This document shows, piece by piece, positions 11,576 to 24,300 of a stretch of DNA of 64,000 nucleotides (position 1 is the first letter of the stretch; each line of letters begins with the position of its first letter). The position numbers and the translations under genes were made by a program. The stretch comes from Cymbidium sinense. Taxonomy: Eukaryota; Streptophyta; Magnoliopsida; Asparagales; Orchidaceae. Location: assembly GCA_021442155.1 (NCBI GenBank), contig CM038214.1:144060488-144124487 (forward strand), written 5' to 3'. Below the pieces are notes generated by a model that saw nothing but the letters and a program-made list of their open reading frames with translations, did no database searches and was not told where the DNA came from.

Positions 11576-12602
11576 ATGGCAGAGGCATCGCTCTCCATGC
11601 AACTGAACTCGTCGCTCCTAGATGCACCGACTTTAACCTCCGACCCTAAAGGTACTCTGGATTAGATTGCAACTGTTAATGCGCCTGATGTCAAGTCCTT
11701 TAAGATGCTCTTTCTGGTAAGATCCCTTACGCTAATGCCTCAGTTAATTTAATTTCAACATCCTTTCATGGATTGCCGGCTGTCATGTGTTCTGACCAGG
11801 ATGTGGAGAAATTAGCTAAGCCTTTTGAGTTCTCTTTGGTTGGTAAATTCTCTACTGTCCCTACTCTAGATAATATCCGATCTTTCTTCCATAGCTTAAA
11901 GCTTTGAGTCTTCACTATTGATTGATCCTTGACAAATCCTCATTCAATTATCAAATGATTTAGATTATTCTCGTGTCTTTTCTTGTTGCTCCTATTTTAT
12001 GTATAATTGTCAAATGCGGCTCTTGAAATGGTCACCCCTTTTTGATGTCAAAGATGAATCCCCTATTATTCCTTTATGGCTTGCTTTCCCCAACATGAGA
12101 ATTCATTATGTTACTCCTCAAGTTTTGTTTACAGTTGGGGCTCTATTTGGTAGACCCCTTCAAATTGATCAATCCACTGCCACTAGATCTCGACCATCTG
12201 TTGCATGCATCTTGGTTGAGATTGACATTACCAAAAAATACCCCAAAGAAGTTTGGATTGGTTCAAAAAAATTCAGATATAACCATAAAGTTGAATTTGA
12301 AAATTTCTGTGTCTTTTGTTCACCGTAAGATCCATGGCCATGATCACTCTGAATGCTTTGTGTTACACCCTAACCTTAAAAAGAATATATCACAGGACAC
12401 TAATACCTCTCTTGGAATAGGGAAAACCAATAAGTTAGCTTATGTGCCTAAAGCTACTCATAATGGAATTCATCCTCCTACACCTACCCCTTTATTACCT
12501 ACTGATTTGTCAAATGAAAAACATTCTGAGCTAGGTATACATACTACTATTGAGGTGTGTGCTGAATCTAATGATAACTTACCTAGCACTACTCCTACTT
12601 AA
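11576..12602 (+). pseudogene. LINE ORF1 (DUF4283 plus CCHC zinc knuckle), frameshifted
   Basis: The likely start is ATG at 11576 (MAEASLSMQL...), with a stop after 29 codons at 11663. About 11767-11907 encodes KPFEFSLVGKFS...LDNIRSFFHSLKL, the first part of DUF4283. 11999-12328 encodes CQMRLLKWSPLF and SPIIPLWLAFPN, and ends at the knuckle with VEFENFCVFCSP. A frameshift at about 12328 continues KIHGHDHSEC, completing a CX2C...GHX4C zinc knuckle, and then a Pro/Ser/Thr/Asn-rich tail to 12602. ORF1 proteins bind element RNA as a nucleocapsid-like partner of ORF2. At least three breaks make it non-functional. Confidence 0.9.
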
Positions 12603-12993
12603 TAATTTGGCTTCTCATGACAAACCTTTGCTTAATTTGAATCTTAATGACAATCTGAATGGAAATCTTATATTGGATCAAAATAATGTTGATCCTTTGG
12701 TGTCAAACCAAAATCCGAATATGCATCATGGCAATGAAAATTTTTTTTGTTCTATTAATGGTGCAAGAACCTCCCCCTCTACTTCTCTATAGAGTGATAC
12801 TCAGGCTATCCAAATTTCTCATTCTAACTCGATCAAGAAGGAGAAATCACCACTACTAAAAACATTACATCGCCTATTCTCGGATAACAAAACCAATCCC
12901 TTTCGATGGAGATACTTTGGATTCTAATAGACCTTTCAAACTGTTATTAAAAAAAATCTTATAAAGCCAAAATGACTATAATAACTTCACTGG
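12603..12993 (+). other. LINE sequence after the ORF1 core, no clear domain
   Basis: The stretch holds Asn/Leu-rich open pieces (NLNLNDNLNGN) that look like the low-complexity tail of LINE ORF1. It includes a stop near 12790 and runs to the assembly gap. I see no endonuclease motif before the gap. Confidence 0.55.
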
Positions 12994-13093
12994 NNNNNNN
13001 NNNNNNNNNNNNNNNNNNNNNNNNNNNNNNNNNNNNNNNNNNNNNNNNNNNNNNNNNNNNNNNNNNNNNNNNNNNNNNNNNNNNNNNNNNNNN
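12994..13093. other. Assembly gap, 100 N
   Basis: Exactly one hundred N bases, the conventional size for a join of unknown length. The adjacency of the LINE ORF1 (left) and the retroelement-like copy A (right) is therefore not proven. Confidence 0.99.
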
Positions 13094-16000
13094 CAAATTT
13101 AATGAAATATACATTTAAATCATAAAACTAAATCAAACCAAATCAAAATCCAAACCTAAGCATGACTCAACTCCATGGACTTAGCTAAATTCTTCATTCT
13201 AAAACCCAAATTCAATTGATTTTCTATGAATCAATCATACCTTCAATCATATTCACAAATATAAATGAAATCTACAATCATCAAACCAAAATCAACCCAA
13301 GTCAAACCCAACTTAACTTTTTGACTTGAATTGTTCAAATGAACCAAAACCCATTTGAACCCAAGCCAATTGTAATTAAATTTATATAAATCCCAAATCC
13401 ATATATAAACTCAACTAAATCAAACTCAAAAATCAAGCCAACTAAACCACAACTAAAAAGTAAATTTGACCTATTTGAGCCAAGTTCTAATCCTACCCAA
13501 ATTGGATTGAACCAAGTACATCAAAACCTCCCATCATGATTATTGATCACCCTAGTTGATCAATTATCACAAATTGAGTCAAACCAAGTCATTTGATAAG
13601 TCAACAACCCATATGAACCCAACCCAAATTACAAAACCCTTGAAACCAATGATTCATACCAAATCAAAATTTGAATATGACTTGACCTTCAATTGAGTCA
13701 AACCAAACGGCCCTTCACCCAAGTTGACCCAAATTGACCTAAAGATAAAATTGGGTCAAATCAAAATATAAACCAAATTGATTGCAACCAATGGCTCAAG
13801 TTCATTCCAAATTGATGAACTAACCTGATTTTAATTAAAACCCAATTGACTACTACCCAAATTGACCTAAATTCAAGTTGACCTAAATCTAAACCAAATC
13901 CAAATTAATTGAAACCAAAGCCTACAATCATCATCAATTGGTCAACTAAACCAAACCAACACCCAACCAAAGCCAATTTGGCCAATTTGGTCAAATTGGT
14001 CAACTTAACCCATTTGACCCAAATGAATTCAAATGAGCCAAAATAAAAATCTAAGCCAAACTAAACCAAACCAATTGAACCAAAACATCCCAAATGATCA
14101 TATGAACTTGACCACCTTGTTTGACCTAATTTGACCAATAGGTCAACTTGACTATGTAACAATTTGACCTAAATGAGTCAAATTGAGCCAAACCCAAACC
14201 AAATCAACTCCAATTGACTTGAAATTTGGCTAACCCATTTTTCCTTTCAAATCATCCAAATCAAATCCAATGCCAAATGATCATTCTACCCTTAGGTCAA
14301 GGGCATCACATGAGACAAATCACCCATGAAAGTGGTCATTCCTTGGCCACTTGGTATTCTCCCAATGGTCCACTAGCACCTCAAGACCGCCAACCCAACC
14401 CATGGGGTGGATGGTCATGACCCATGGGAGGTGAAATCACTCACCCTCCCATTGGAGAATTTGAAACCCATAGGACACCCATGATTCCTCTTGCAGCCAC
14501 CTCCACACCTTCAATCAACCAAGCTGAACTCACCTCCTCCTCGCCACCCATGACTCGAGATGGTCGATACCATTAGAAGCCAAACCCTATCCCACCATCT
14601 CGACAGATGAAAGGGGTATACACCCCTCATTTTCACTCAAACACACACACAAAATTCCTTAGACCTTACCCAAGATGATCCACTAGAGCCATTCCTGCTC
14701 CAAGCTCGCCTCATCAAAAATGCCATTCTCTATCCCAAAATAAGACTCTCCCATTTCTAACCTAACTTCCATTTCTCCATAAACTCAAATTAACTTGCAC
14801 CTCCTCCCTAGCCTCATCAAGTAAGAACAAATCTCTCCATGCTTCAAAAGCACGATGTGGGACTTGATCAAAGCGAGCTCCAAATCATCGTTCATGGCCT
14901 TCGAGAACATCAAGGAATTAATCCAATTGCTACTCAACATGGTTTTCATCTCCATTAGATGAAGCTTTCAATCATTCAAGGCACTAGTCTTGAGCTTGAG
15001 GTATGCTTCCAAAATTGATCCTTAGGCAAAATGGGTTGGAGCTTTTTAAAGAAAACTTGCATTGCAGATCTTGACCATTGATCCCCCCATCGATGTGAAG
15101 GTGGGATGTTTTTGAGTTGATCCAAGCTCAGTAAGCTCAATCAAGTGATTAATGGATGACTCCATTCTCCTCACTTGTGATGATAGATCACACATCTATT
15201 TCGCATGATCAATGGACGGATGATTAGATCCATTAGATCGATAATCTTATTAAGTCGAGATTAATCGTGCCATTTGATCTAAATAGAAGAGAAAGCATCC
15301 GCCACAATGCATGTGCTAAGCCAATAAGTTTAAATAGGATAACTTTAATTAAGATTAATTAATCATTTTTAATCAAAACTTCTAAAAATCAAGAAATAAA
15401 AAAAAAATGCAAATAAATACTCATTTTAAAGGTATTTCGAGGAGAATTAATTAAAAATGATCTTAACTATATTTAAATAGTAATATAAAGGTTTAATTAA
15501 GGTTTAAAATTAATTAGCTTAATTACTCATTAATTACTGAGCAATTAATCCCAAATTTTGTGGGTTAATTTAATGGGATGACCTCTACCTCCCATGATTT
15601 TCTTGGGATTTATTCACTTAATTAGAAAATTGACCACTAATTAACTACTCTTTAAGTTAATTATTAATTAATAATGAATAGTAATAAATTGGTTAATTAA
15701 GTTTATTAATCATTGTTCAATAGTAAGTGAACTAAGGAATAGGGTTGGGACCCCTTTCCCTAAGTTCATTTCACACTTTTTTTAAAATGAAATTAATTAA
15801 GATTTAACTAATTAATTAAATCACTTAATCAAATTGAAATCATAATCATTACCCAATTAATTAAATAAAGGGGTAGATCTTTAGGTGTTTAATAACCTAA
15901 AGGAGTTTAATGAAATTATGGATGTGGAAAACCATAAGAGTAATTAATTAAGTCCCTTAATCTAATTAACTATTAATCATGATTTAATCCCCTTTTATTT

Positions 16001-19000
16001 CCTATGATCATTGCAAGTTTATTTTCCATGCATATCATGTTGGCTCATAATTATTTAGTTAATTACTTTAAGGTGACATAGTAAGAGTAATTAATTCATC
16101 TAATTAAGGGTTCAACTTAATTAACCCATAAAATCAACTTAATTACATTTCCTTAAATTAAATCAAATCACTAATGTAGGAATGGGTTTAAAATAGCAAG
16201 TAATGATTTCTCTTCTCCTCTTTAAATTAAATCAAATTTAAAACTTAATTAAAGAAGCTTTTTTGCTTTTAAATAATCTTATTTGATTTGATTGTCCTTA
16301 AGAACTAGTTTAGTTCAATGAATCACATGCTTATATTAGATTGCCCTCTTTCCAATCATGTTAAATTTGGATTTCATTTGAATTCATGCATCCATCTTTT
16401 CAAAATCAAGTTAAATAAAATGGATTTCCTTTATGTAAGCTTGCATGTGTTGATTTAATTTAATATATGCATTATAATCACTATTAATTCTAAATATATT
16501 TTCAAAAGCTTATAAATGAATAATAATATGTGTTAGATGCTAGTTATAAATACATAAGAAATGCATGTTTATAACTTAAGTGTATGAATGTTGAGTTCTC
16601 TTTCCTCTATTCATGTCTGATTGCATGTGTTTATAGCTTAAGAGGTCATTTGATTACTTCACTTCCTTAGTTTAACAACAATACACATACCCATTTGATT
16701 TCATTCTTATGTATTTCAACATTATAATTTTGATAGAGCTTTAATTCATATATATAAATAATTCAATAAAAAATATACAATTAATAATGATTTGGAGCTT
16801 ACTTCCTATGTTCATGTATATGAATTTAAATATGTTTGAATGCAAATGAGTATATAGTCTATACACATCCCAAAAATGGCTTTAGCTCCAAGGAGGTCAT
16901 TTGATTACCTACATCCCGGTTTAACAATGGTACATGCCTATTTAATTTCATTCTTATGTCCTTTTGTATAAAAATTTGATAAAGTTTTAAATTAATATGT
17001 TTAAATAATTCAATCAAATAAAATATAAATTCTAAACATACACATACATTCATCATTTAAGTGTGCTAAAATATGTTGCATGTATAGATACATTTAGATT
17101 AAATCATATGGATGTTACATGTGATGGAAAGGAATGATTTAACATATGTCATGTGGTAGTAATTCAATTAAATTAATCTTAAGATGCCTTTCATTTTGAA
17201 TAGGATTATTTAAAGTGAATCTAAACTTAGGATTAATTAAATCATTTAATAAGCCATTCACAAAAATCAAAACAAAATACTTTAGAAAGTGACTTAAGGT
17301 AAGGATGAAAGAGGGCAATCCTCCTTTCCTCTTTTATAACTTAGTTGCTAAGTGTAATAAAATAAAACAAAAATAAAAAAACAAAATTAAATTTCTCAAA
17401 TAAATTAAACTACTTCAAGTGAAATCAACCTTTCATGTTAAATTGAATCCTTCTACACTTAGAAAATACAACACTAATGCCTAACAAGACTTACCACACA
17501 AGCCTTAATACACACATTAGAATTAAGTCACCACTTCTAGCTCTAAGTTAGGATGGTGTATGATGTGATGTATATGTTTTATGATGTATTATTTGATTGG
17601 ATGTTGTTGTATAAGATGAAAGGCCAATATTAGCCTAATTATATTTTCTAGGGGATTATGCTTAAGGGATGCTTAAAATAAATGAATGCTCTTTATAGGT
17701 TGCTTAAATCCTTAAGCATAATCCAAGTTAGAAATTTAGTTACCCATGTGTGTGCTAAGTCCAAATTATAAATACAACTTTATGTATATTTAGCTAACCT
17801 CTATTTTATGGTGAAGTTAGATTTATTTTTCCCATAAAATGTAATTTTGTAATAGAATTAAGATTAGTGCTATGGGGATTAGGATGAGTGAAGGTTTTGT
17901 CCCGGGTGCCTTGATGCCTTTGAAGCACCATCCAAATCAAAGAAGGAACCAAATCCGAAATGGCGATATGAAGAAAGAAGACTTCCATAGAATTTAATAT
18001 AATTATAATTATTCTTTCATATTCTAGATTGTATAAGGGTAGAGCTCTACCCATCTTTTCTCTCTTAAAAGGTACTCAATGGCCTTTTATTCTTTTATGA
18101 TAGTTTATATAATTGTTTGATGTTATGTTTACATTGTGCATTAGGATGGCTTGTTTTTCATAGTTTCTTAAATGATTGATGCTTTAATGTGTTGATATGA
18201 TTAGGCTCTTAGGATAAAAATAACTTTTCTACCAAAATAATCACTTATAACTAAATTTTAAACAACTCATAACCTCATCATAAAGCCTAAGAAATAAATA
18301 AGATAATTAAAAGATTTAGCAACTCATTAGTCAGTATGGTTGTATGTTTCACATCATTCATGCATATTCTTTTCTCTTAACATGAAGGATTCCATCCTTG
18401 AATAAAGGAATGCATGACCTGTGAGGGCATCCCTTAAACTGGAGAACACCTTCTTCTAACTGATTTGACCCATAACCTATTTTATCATGCATTTAGGCAT
18501 AAGAAATCCTAAAGTCTCTATCAAAATGATGTGTCTAAAATGAAATAAAATTTGAAAAGATTTTGCATCTATATTAAGTCATATGCTCATCACTCATGCT
18601 CTAGTCTCTTAGGAGTGTGTTTAGCACTTTAGTCTTTTCTAATTAAATAACTACCCTAACTATCTTATAAATTCATAAGATCGACTACATGGTTTTAAAA
18701 TCATAGAGGAGTTATAAGGCCACTCCAAAATAAGTGTAAGTTAGAAATTTATTCTCTTGTGATAAACCCTTATGTCCACCCTTAGATTTAGCCATGCTTT
18801 AGCTCATTAAAAGCTCCTTAAATTTAGATAGATTGCTATTTCCTTTGACCAAAGATAAATCCACACCTCTGCATTCCCACAACCTTTATATTTGTGGATT
18901 ATAAGCCCTAGTAATCTAATTAAATTTCAACTTAAAAAACATATAAATCTCCTCAACTTCAAAATTATAAAGACAACCATAGATAGATTGGAATGCTCTC

Positions 19001-21390
19001 TAGGCTTCCTAGTATCATGAGAATCTTACTTATTTCATTTGGATTTAAAAAATTGTCTTCTCCTTGAACTTTCCAATTGATTTTCCAAATACAACCAATC
19101 TTTTGATACTAACATTGAAATCTTTGGAGATGATAATTGTTTACTTTAATCAAGAGTATTCTTAAAAAATTTCATTTCCTAAGATGTAATTAACTATGGA
19201 GGCTTTCCATAGGAACTTAAGAACTTTTAATATAAACTCTATTTTATTCATCCATGTAAAGTAAGAGAAATATCTCGTACATTCAAGACCCTTCATGCCT
19301 AAGTCTTATTATTATGTGATTAGGTCCATGCCTCTTTTGAGATAGTACATCATACCTCAATGTTATACCCGATCACCTCAAAAGTATCCCCTATGATCTA
19401 CATGGTGTCCCCCCATACATCCAAAAATAAACACAAGGCTATCTCACCTTGTTCATTGAATCCTTTCAACATCATCCTTTCTTTTGAGTTTGGAGATGTT
19501 GATCCTCAGGATAGGGTTCTTAGACTCATAATGTTGATTGATACATGGGTCAACCAACTATGATAGCTGTATTTTCCAACATCCACTATAATATAAAGAG
19601 TCAGTTTCTTCCCAGAGTAAGTCTTCATCATCGAATGTAACTAAGATATCCTTGAAATGCAAGCCAAGCATATCTCTAAAGGCCTTGATAAGAGATTCCA
19701 TCATCAATAAGAGTGTCATATGCTTAACTTATAAAACTTTCTAAGGTGAGCTAAGACATTGTAATCAACTCGCTTGGTCCTCCAAGCATATCCATGGGTG
19801 GAGCATCCCATAGGGGCTCTGCCACTGAACCAATGACTTGCTTATCCTTATCTTGAGGTGCTACCCTGGGAGGTAAAACTTGCCACGTAGATTGACTTCA
19901 ATGACATCTTTGAAAGATGAGCTTGTGGAAAGTTCTACCTTCATGTGCATACCTATTCTCTTATGGATCCTCGAGTCGCTGACTCCAAGTCAATCTCAAG
20001 AGGTAACCCAATTGATTTAGAAGGATAATCTAACTCTAAATCAGAAAGGAAAGGATCAAAACTACTAGAGCTATTATTTGTATTTAGACTTGGAGAGCTT
20101 TCAATAGGAATAAATTCAAGAGCATCAAAAGTAAACAATATATAAGTAGAATCTGCTTTCTTCATTAATTTCTTTTGTGGAGGTACATGATAAATCAAGT
20201 AAAGTAAGCATGTAAGGGATTTAGTGCCATTATCCATAGATACAATGCTCATATCGAGAAGAGGTGGTAAACAATGGTGGAGAGAGTATCGACTCGAGCT
20301 ATGCTACTAATCTCTATGGTGAGCAGCCGCTATCTCACCCTCCCCGAAGTTGTCCTTGCAACTAAAACCTTCCTTGGTGTTGAGGGTTGAGCTACTCATG
20401 CACCTACAAGGAAAGATTCTTGATCTTAAAAAATGATCTTCTTAGGATAGAGATATCCTAACCTTCTTTGGTCTTAAGAGGATCACAAGTATCCCTAAGA
20501 ATTACTCTAATAAAACTATATGGTTATTCTAATAAGTATTCCTTAGGGATAACTATGGTTCTCAACTTGTAGTTGCTCAGTCTTAAAAGTGATACAATCC
20601 TCAAGACATGGCCTAACATGCTATACAGAAAAATAGCTGGATCATCACTGCCCACTTCCTCTAGCTCTAAATGAAAAGTCAAGTTTTTTAAGAGATTATT
20701 AAAGATTTTCCTAACTACCTCCCTCTGAATGAATATGGCTTATTCAATCTATCAAGAAGAGTATGTGGAAAGTACCTGATGGATATGAATACCGCTAGTA
20801 GCATGAGGTGGTGAAAATGGTCATGTCATGGTGGTCAATGATGGCAGGTGGTGGAAGAGGAGGTGGGAAAGGAGGCTCTGAGCTCATAGTCTCTCAATCA
20901 ACTCGCTGACCGCTTTCTCCCGTCATACACAATTGTCCTGACTTATTCTCAAACACCTTCTGAGCCTAGATGATTGATCAAGAAAGGGCAACTATTTGGC
21001 TTCCTTCTTAGCGGTTGATTAATTTCTTGAATATTTTGATGGTAAAGCCCTTAAGCATGAAGGTGACCGTCATGAATATTTTGAGAAGAATCTCAATGCA
21101 TTCTAATATTTGCAATTCATGCATGTTGCTATACCGAGAATGTAATCAATGGACTCATTGAGTTTCTTTCTCTACAATGAGGTCGCCTAAAATAACCCTC
21201 TTGAGCCCGAAACCTCTTGATGAGGTTCTCCAACAAAAGTCTTCATCAAACGCTCAAATACCAATCAAATGCAACATCCTAGACTAACTAAAAGGCGTAA
21301 GAGGAGTGTCGCCACCGGTAAACAACCCGCTAAAGTGTGAAATTTGTTATGGTTCCTACCATCAAAGATCTTGAAGGATGGTGGCACAAA
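13094..21390. mobile_element. LTR-retrotransposon-like long repeat, copy A
   Basis: The block has no telomere-like repeats and shares ordered similarity, in the same orientation, with 58150-64000. Matching landmarks include the CAAATGAA/ACCCATTTGA block (13340 with 58915), the GGCTAACCCATTTTT block (14227 with 59845), the GGGATGACCTC...TTTTCTTGGGATTTATT block (15575 with 62875), the GGGTAGAT...TTAGGTGTTTAATA block (15870 with 63200) and the TTGGCTCATAATTATTTAGTTAATT block (16040 with 63373). The left part is rich in TTGACC/GGTCAA words; the centre (15300-17500) is AT-rich with TTAATTAA words. Degenerate coding is seen only on the minus strand at about 19350-21300. An LTR retrotransposon with sense on minus is the likely reading, but I could not fix LTR borders. 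Confidence 0.65.
19350..21300 (-). pseudogene. Degenerate minus-strand coding, retroelement polyprotein-like, family unassigned
   Basis: The minus strand gives several protein-like stretches in shifting frames. One is a 99-codon open frame at 20252-19953 (MSIVSMDNGTKSLTCLLYLI...SDLELDYPSKSIGLPLEIDLES). About 20700-20560 reads FHLELEEVGSDDPAIFLYSMLG and about 19560-19390 reads TLS.GSTSPNSKERMMLKGFN. Codon-like texture and acidic/serine composition suggest part of a retroelement gag-pol or extra ORF. I do not recognise a protease, RT or integrase motif. Stops and frameshifts throughout mean it is not functional. Confidence 0.45.
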
Positions 21391-24300
21391 ATCCTAAATA
21401 AAATCTAAATAAAACCTAAACATAAAAAATAAACCTAAAAAATAAACTTAAAATAAATAATAAATAAACATAACCTAAACTAAAAAAAGAACATAATAAA
21501 ATAAACAAAATAAAATAAACATAAACCTAAACTAAAATAAATAAATAAAACCAAACCTAAACCTAAAATAAAATAAACTAAACCTAAACCCTAAATTAAA
21601 ATAAACAAAAAAATAAACCTAAACCTAAACTAAACCTAAAAATAAACCTAAAATATAAACCTAAAACTAAATCTAAAAAAAATAAAATAAAACATAAACA
21701 TAAACTAAAATAAAAATAAAACCTAAACCTAAAAATAAAAAATAAATAAAAAACTAAACTAAAAAAAAATATTAACCTAAACTAAACCTAAAAATAAACT
21801 AAAATAAAAAAACCTAAATAAAATAAATAAACTAAAATAAATAAACTAAACTAAATATAAATAAAATAAAATAAACTAAATAACCTAAATACTAATTTAA
21901 AAAAACTAATAAACTAACCCTAAACCTAAACTATAAACTAAGTTTAAACCTAAACCATAAACCTACAACCCTAAACTATCTAAATTAACCCTAAACCTAA
22001 ACCCTAAACCCTAAAACCCTAAACCTAAACCCTAAAACTAAACTAAACCCTAAACACTAAACCCAAAACCTAAACCCTAAACACTAGACACTACACCTAA
22101 ACGCCAAACCCTAAACCCTAAACCCTAGACCCTAATCCCTAAACCCTAAAAACCAAAAAATATAAACATAAACTAAACAAAACCAAAAAATAAAATAAAT
22201 AAATAAAATCTAAACTCAAACCTAAACCTAAACTTAAACTTAAACCTAAACCTAAACCTAAACCTAAAAATAAAATAAAATAAAATAAAAACTAAAAACT
22301 AAAATAAAATATACAAAACTTAAACTGAATTATAAAATAAAATAACCCTCAAAAGTAAAAAACAAAAATAAAATTAAAACTAAACAAAAAAAAAAATAAA
22401 ATAAACCTAAATAAAATAAAATAAAAAAGTAAATAAAAAGCAAATATAAACCTCAAAATTAAACATAAAAATAAATAAAAAATAAAACCTAACCATTAAA
22501 CTAAAAAAAACCTAAACCTAAAATAAATAAGATAAAAAAACTAAACCTAAACTAAAATAAACAAACCTAAAGCTAAAGATAAAATAAAATAAACCTAAAC
22601 CCTAAACTAAATGAAATAAAATAAATTAAAAATAAACCTAAAACCTAAACCAAAAAAAAAAATTAAAACCTAAACCTACACCTAAATGGAAAAAAGAAAA
22701 CCTAAACCTAAAAAATAAAATAAAAACTAAACTAAACTAAAAAATAAACATAAATCTAAACCTAAACCTAAAAAATAAACAAAATAAAAAACCAAAACTA
22801 AAATAAATAAAATAAATGAAATAAAATAAAAAATAAACCTAAATAAAAATAAAAAATGAGATAAATTAAAATAAATAAAATTTAAACTAAATAAACTAAA
22901 AAACACCTAATCATTTTAAATTTTAAAACCCTAAACCTTAAACCCTAAGCCCTAAAAGCTTAATCTTAAAGGAAAAACTCTAAAACATGAACCCTAAACT
23001 TACAACCCTAAACCCTAAACCCTAAGCTAACCCTAATCCTTAAACCCTAAACCTAAACCCTAAAGTGTAAAGCCTAAACTCTAAACCTTAAACCCTAAAC
23101 CATAAACCCTAAACCCTAAAACCCTAAACCCCAAACCCTAAACTAACCCTAAACCCTAAAAACCCTAAAGCCTAAAGCCTAAACTCTAAAGCCTAAACCC
23201 TAAAACCTAAACTAACCCTAAATCCTAAGCTAACCCTAAACCCTAAAATCTAAACCCTAAAAACCCTAAACCCTAAAGCCTAAGCACTAAACCTTAAACC
23301 CTAAACCCTAAACCTTAAAAAACTTAAAACCTAAACCTGAAGTAAATAAAACTTAAAACTAAAATAAATAAATACACCTAAACCTAAAAATAATAAAAAT
23401 AAAATAAAAACCTAAACTTAAAGATAAAATAAAATAAAAAAATAAAAATATACTAAAATAAAACAAATAAAAACCTGAACTAAATAAAAATAATAATATA
23501 AACCTAAGAATAAAAAACCTAAATATAATAAAAACTAAACATAGAATAAAAATAAAATAAACTTAAAATAAAATAAAAAAAACTAAATAAAAAATTAAAC
23601 CTAAAAAATAGAGCTAAAATAAATAAAAAATAAAACCCAAACCCTAAACTAAAAACAAAAACTAAACCTAAAATAAAATAAATTAAACAAAAGAAAATAA
23701 ACCTAAACCGAAAATAAAATAAACTAAACAAAAATAAATAAAACCTAAACCAAAACTTAAAATAAACTAAACCTAAACCCTAAACTAAATCAAATATAAT
23801 AAATTAAAAAAAACATAAATCTAAACTGAAAAATAAAACCTAAAAATAAACTTAAAACCTAAACTCTAAACCCTAAACCCTAAAAAGCTAAAAAGCTAAA
23901 TCTAAACCAAATAAAAAATAAAAATAAAATAAATAAAAAAACCTAAACCATGATAAAATGAAAAAAAATAAAATAAAAACATAAACTAAAACCTAAACCT
24001 AAACTTAAACCTAAAAAGAAAATAAAATAAAAAATAAAAACTAAAATAAAATAAAATAAATAAAAACCTAAACTAAACTAAAAAAAATAAAAAACTTAAA
24101 CAAGATAAAAACAAAATGAAAGTAAAAAAAATAAACCTAAAATAAAATAAAATAAAATAAAAACTAAATAAAATACAAAACCAAAAAAATAAACCTGCAC
24201 ATAAAACCAAAAATAAATAAAAAAATAAAACCTAAACCCTAAACCAAAAAAACTAAACTTAAAATAAAAATAAAATAATCCAAAACATAAACTAAGATAA

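Larger units (their letters stand above)
11441..12993 (+). mobile_element. LINE 5' end with 5'UTR and ORF1, cut by assembly gap
   Basis: The telomere-like repeat stops at about 11440 and a non-repetitive, more GC-balanced sequence begins (CATCTCTCTCACGCCCC), which fits a LINE 5'UTR. ORF1 follows, with a DUF4283 domain and a CCHC zinc knuckle. The run of N at 12994 removes any downstream part, so ORF2 cannot be judged. ORF1 is related to the inverted ORF1 piece at 46748-47044. The plus orientation matches the other LINE copies relative to CCCTAAA. Confidence 0.88.

Noticed and set aside
14226..19563. Open frames 14226-14420, 16859-17056, 17806-18054 and 19360-19563
   Set aside because: They are short, have no recognised motif, and are not kept between copies A and B where both can be compared.
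23519..23731. Minus-strand Phe/Tyr/Leu-rich 70-codon frame
   Set aside because: It is a translation of A-rich satellite (AAATAAAAT), with no amino-acid diversity expected of a protein.
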